The notes beneath the pieces are model-generated. The model did not search any database. It worked only from the letters and a program-made list of their open reading frames with translations, and was not told the origin of the DNA. Positions 7,445 to 10,128 of a stretch of 10,128 nucleotides of DNA are shown in pieces. The stretch is from Oxalobacteraceae bacterium. GTDB lineage: Bacteria > Pseudomonadota > Gammaproteobacteria > Burkholderiales > Burkholderiaceae_D. Location of the stretch: the NCBI GenBank assembly GCA_947487325.1, contig CANKWG010000070.1, positions 1 through 10,128 of the forward strand. Direction: 5' to 3'. A program made the translations under genes and the position numbers. How positions within the stretch are numbered: the stretch's first letter is position 1; each line of letters opens with the position of its first letter.

Positions 7445-8569
7445 TTATTTCACATCGGGCTGGGGCGCAAATAGGCGTTGACCTGCCGGCACGATGACCT
7501 CGGCTGCCTCATGTTCCGCACCTGACACCCTTTGAAGTTTCCAGGCGAGCGGCATGTTCTTGTGGCGAGCTGCCTGAAGGCCCACCTTATAGTAGGTAAT
7601 GCCCCGTTGTAGCCGATGGCTGCCTTGTGCCATCGCACCTTCGGTCGCACGCAGGTGGCTGTCTTCCTTGGTGCTTCGGGTGTCTTTGGTACCCAACATG
7701 ACGGTTAGCGGCGCAGCAAGCAACTGCCGAGGATCCTGAAATTCACGCGCAGCGCCACGCAAGCTATAGGGGAAGGGTGGCCGCCTTTTGTCGAGGGTGG
7801 GTAGGGTGTACCAACCCGCATTGGCCGCCACAGCGTTCAGAACTCTCGGGCAGCGAACAAAGGTCAATAGCCGGTGGACGAACTGAGCCCCGGCGCTGTG
7901 CCCAAATAGGAAATACCCAGGCTGCTGGCTTTGCAGCGCCTCTCTCACCGCACTGAAGGTCCGCTCAATCTCCATGTAGGGTGTCTCTAAGGGACTGCGC
8001 CATCGGCCCTCGTCGGCGGCATGAGCATCGGCGCGGCCGTGAGTGACTACGCCCAAGGTGTAGGCGTCACCGGTCGGATAGTCATTGCGCGAGAATTCCA
8101 AGACAAGAAGCAGCACTTGATGTCGCTCTGCCACCGGCGCTGCCGTTTGCAGATAACGCTCGGCGTCGCGGCCGGTGCCGTGCATCACGAACCATATACG
8201 TCCTGAGGTCGAATCGAATTGGCTGGGACGAAACACGTGGACAGTCAGGGGTTTGCCTTGCAAGCTGTTGATTTCCAGGCGACCGGTACCGTTTGTGCTT
8301 AGCACTTTGCGCGCTTGCACCGCATCGACGAAGACGGCTTCGCTCGGCATTGCATCGAGGGTGTTAACAAGTGCATTTCCAGTGCGGCACTTTGGGGAGT
8401 GCCACGCAAAATCGCTTGCCTCATTGGCTGTTGTCCTTGCTTGCGCTCTAGCTTCTACACTTGATGCAAGGGCTGATGCCAGGGTCAGAAGGACGACCAG
8501 TAACTGCAGCCAAGACGCGACTCGGCCGCCTTGTTGGTCAGGGCATCTGCGCCGATTTGACTGCCTCAC
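7445..8569 (-). CDS. Exported alpha/beta-hydrolase, poly(3-hydroxyalkanoate) depolymerase/feruloyl esterase-like
   Basis: The protein has 374 residues. The N-terminus has a basic start (RRR, 6-8) and a hydrophobic core (about 19-35) followed by small residues, a plausible Sec signal peptide cleaved near residues 42-44. The mature part shows an alpha/beta-hydrolase fold: HGTGRD (130-135) as probable oxyanion-hole loop, nucleophile elbow GHSAG (223-227) with Ser225, Asp296 in LGTKDT and His353 in GAEHE. Order and spacing suit a Ser-Asp-His triad. The layout resembles PHB depolymerase- and feruloyl-esterase-like enzymes; the substrate is unknown and could be an ester or amide in the envelope or environment. 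The start is GTG 8567-8569, overlapping the preceding stop by four bases (GTGA), with a weak AGGG seven bases upstream; this suggests translational coupling to the membrane/ATP-grasp gene. The next gene, prmB, is 174 bases downstream, and I see no clear terminator between them. Confidence 0.85.
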   Translation of the reverse strand: MRQSNRRRCPDQQGGRVASWLQLLVVLLTLASALASSVEARAQARTTANEASDFAWHSPKCRTGNALVNTLDAMPSEAVFVDAVQARKVLSTNGTGRLEINSLQGKPLTVHVFRPSQFDSTSGRIWFVMHGTGRDAERYLQTAAPVAERHQVLLLVLEFSRNDYPTGDAYTLGVVTHGRADAHAADEGRWRSPLETPYMEIERTFSAVREALQSQQPGYFLFGHSAGAQFVHRLLTFVRCPRVLNAVAANAGWYTLPTLDKRRPPFPYSLRGAAREFQDPRQLLAAPLTVMLGTKDTRSTKEDSHLRATEGAMAQGSHRLQRGITYYKVGLQAARHKNMPLAWKLQRVSGAEHEAAEVIVPAGQRLFAPQPDVK

Positions 8570-10128
8570 GCGCGCGCCCTAATCGATGTGGCCTTCGGGG
8601 GCGTTGTGGGAGGCGAGATAGCGGGTGCGATGGCAGTCGCATCATTTGGGTTGAGGCGATCGACCCCGCAGCGTGTAGCAGCGAGCTCAACAATCGTGCC
8701 GATCAGCTGCACCCAGCTTAATCCTGCCGCGCGCGCCATGATGTCCATCGCGCCATACTTTTCCAGAATGGTATTTGTGTGCAGCCCCGTTACATGAGGC
8801 TCGCCATGAGCATCGAGCATCATATCTACCCTTGCAAAGTCGCGACATCCCATGGCCCTGAAGGTGCGCAGTGCCATTGATCGGCAGCGATACGCGAGCT
8901 GCTCGTCGATTGTCGCCGGGCATTCTATACCTTGCCCCCTCCGGGTCGATGATGCGATAGGCAGGCAACGCAGGCGCTTATTGCCTAGCACGCCAACACT
9001 GATCATCGTCCCTTCTAGCCATGCTTCGCATAGTACGCCGCGGGAGCGATCCGCCATTAGCCGAGACAGTGCGCCGGAAAACTCATAGCGCGTTCGGACG
9101 ATCAGTCGTGTGTCATCGGTATCGTCGCGACCGCGCAGTGCCATCGGAAATGGCAGATCCGGTAGCTCGGTACGCCAAAAGTTCAGCAACCGAAAATCTG
9201 GTACGGGTAGGCCGTGCGCACTCAGTCGCGTCAGCAAGGCAAAGCGGTCGCACAAGCAGGCTTGGGTCAGGGGATCGGCGCCAGTGTAGGCGACACCCGC
9301 CATCTCGAGCAGTGATGGCACATGTACCCGACGGCCGACACCTTGGATGCCGGTGCTCATGTTTAGCACTACGCCGCCGGGCGCGCCGGTCCGAGGATGG
9401 GGTGGCAGAAATTTACGCAATTCACGCAGCAACGTCATATCGCCCTCGAAAATCTTGACCGTGTAATCTTGCTCACGAAGTGCATCGATCAGGTGTTGCA
9501 GCGAGGCGTTTCGCTCGGCCTCGTTCGCCTGCGGCCCTAATCGCCCGATGGTACCGTGCGAGGTCTTGTTACGAACGATCGCTACCCGTTTTTTTCGTTC
9601 TTCTATTTTCATCGGAAACATCCCCGACGCGTACTTTGAGATCAGTCGCCATGTGTGGCTCTGCCAATCCTGCAGCAGGCGGAAATCCAGATACTCGGAA
9701 ACCAGCACGATGGCCACGATCTGCAATAGCATCAGCTCGGGGGCGCGGAGCAGCAGCTTCAGGAAAGGTGCAAAATTCATCAGCGCGTACAGAAGCAGCG
9801 CGAGCGCGAGTGTCCAACCCAACCGCCATGCCGCAGTGGCCGGTCGCTTCTGGTCCAGCGTTCCGGCAATACCCTCGGCCATCAGAGCCAAAATGATCAC
9901 AGGGAAAAACGCCAAGTTGAAAATCATCGGCGATCGCTGCCACGAACCTAGTAGCAGGAAAAAAATCTGCATGCAGGCAGTCAGCGCAAGGATGAGCGAG
10001 AGGCGCGCGTACAGCGGCAAACGTATGCGTCGCATCCATGGACGAATGCCGGCAATGCCACCCAACACCACGGCAATCAGCACCAGGCTGGGACCTACGC
10101 CGATCTCTTGAAATCCGCCGGCAATCAG
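8566..10128 (-). CDS. 7TM_transglut-type membrane region fused to a degenerate D-Ala-D-Ala-ligase-like ATP-grasp domain (N-terminus outside the window)
   Basis: The frame is open to the window edge (520 residues visible), so the start is probably outside; a GTG at 10083 is residue 1 in this numbering. Hydrophobic segments at about 24-47, 53-73, 87-113 and 116-130 are membrane helices. LAFFPVIILALMAE (57-70), APELMLL (114-120) and YLDFRLLQ (131-138) resemble the last helices of the 7TM_transglut family, normally fused to an inactive transglutaminase domain; one may lie just upstream. Residues 165-470 form a cytoplasmic ATP-grasp region: VPSLLEMAGVAYTGADPLT (255-273) and FRAMGCRDFARVD (408-420) are Ddl-like. 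Aligned to E. coli DdlB, Arg255 and Asp257 are kept (418, 420). Lys97, Lys144, Glu187, Glu270 and Asn272 become Arg280, Arg317, Met360, Gly433 and His435. Ligase activity is therefore doubtful and D-Ala-D-Ala ligase is not a safe name. A Pro/Ala/Thr-rich tail (about 480-505) follows. The exported hydrolase gene overlaps its stop. Confidence 0.82.
   Translation of the reverse strand: MIAGGFQEIGVGPSLVLIAVVLGGIAGIRPWMRRIRLPLYARLSLILALTACMQIFFLLLGSWQRSPMIFNLAFFPVIILALMAEGIAGTLDQKRPATAAWRLGWTLALALLLYALMNFAPFLKLLLRAPELMLLQIVAIVLVSEYLDFRLLQDWQSHTWRLISKYASGMFPMKIEERKKRVAIVRNKTSHGTIGRLGPQANEAERNASLQHLIDALREQDYTVKIFEGDMTLLRELRKFLPPHPRTGAPGGVVLNMSTGIQGVGRRVHVPSLLEMAGVAYTGADPLTQACLCDRFALLTRLSAHGLPVPDFRLLNFWRTELPDLPFPMALRGRDDTDDTRLIVRTRYEFSGALSRLMADRSRGVLCEAWLEGTMISVGVLGNKRLRCLPIASSTRRGQGIECPATIDEQLAYRCRSMALRTFRAMGCRDFARVDMMLDAHGEPHVTGLHTNTILEKYGAMDIMARAAGLSWVQLIGTIVELAATRCGVDRLNPNDATAIAPAISPPTTPPKATSIRARA

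Noticed and set aside
8566..9600. Annotation as a functional D-alanine--D-alanine ligase
   Set aside because: Overall similarity is real, but the lysines, Glu270 and Asn272 equivalents needed for ATP and magnesium are replaced, and the domain is fused to membrane helices, unlike Ddl.
9569..10039. Other long open frames on either strand over the membrane/ATP-grasp gene
   Set aside because: High G+C coding sequence leaves few stops in alternative frames; only the long minus-strand frame shows domain motifs.

Overview
The window looks like chromosomal DNA from a betaproteobacterium, most probably of the order Burkholderiales. The wording of three conserved housekeeping proteins points there: Mrp, the L3 glutamine methyltransferase PrmB and a YheS-type ABC-F ATPase, with PrmB the most telling. 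The genus cannot be fixed. A eukaryote-like ankyrin protein and the moderate base composition would fit a host-associated lineage, but that is inference.

Layout, left to right. Positions 1-755 (+) hold the 3' part of mrp, cut by the window edge in its Walker A motif. Everything else reads on the minus strand. Positions 781-3006 encode a large ankyrin-repeat protein with an unrecognised C-terminal region and a basic tail; it converges on mrp across only 25 bases. An 87-base gap with a small palindrome separates it from a CaiB/BaiF enzyme of the alpha-methylacyl-CoA racemase type (3094-4191). That gene lies 29 bases downstream of an ABC-F ATPase gene (4221-6188), so the two may be co-transcribed. 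A perfect inverted repeat with 40-base arms (6280-6382) fills the gap to prmB (6392-7270). Left of centre the genes are a housekeeping block with one likely acquired gene, the ankyrin gene, which is visibly richer in A+T and in A/T runs.

The right end (7445-10128) is a G+C-richer pair of minus-strand genes overlapping by four bases. The upstream gene runs off the window. It joins the last membrane helices of a 7TM_transglut-type protein to a cytoplasmic D-Ala-D-Ala-ligase-like ATP-grasp domain whose nucleotide- and magnesium-binding residues are largely replaced. The downstream gene encodes an exported serine hydrolase of the alpha/beta fold. The pair reads as a cell-envelope module: a membrane protein with a probable pseudo-ATP-grasp sensor or scaffold, and a periplasmic or secreted esterase. 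This is the most likely place for something undescribed in the window.

No tRNA, rRNA, CRISPR array, insertion sequence or convincing intrinsic terminator was seen. No gene-free stretch exceeds 300 bases.
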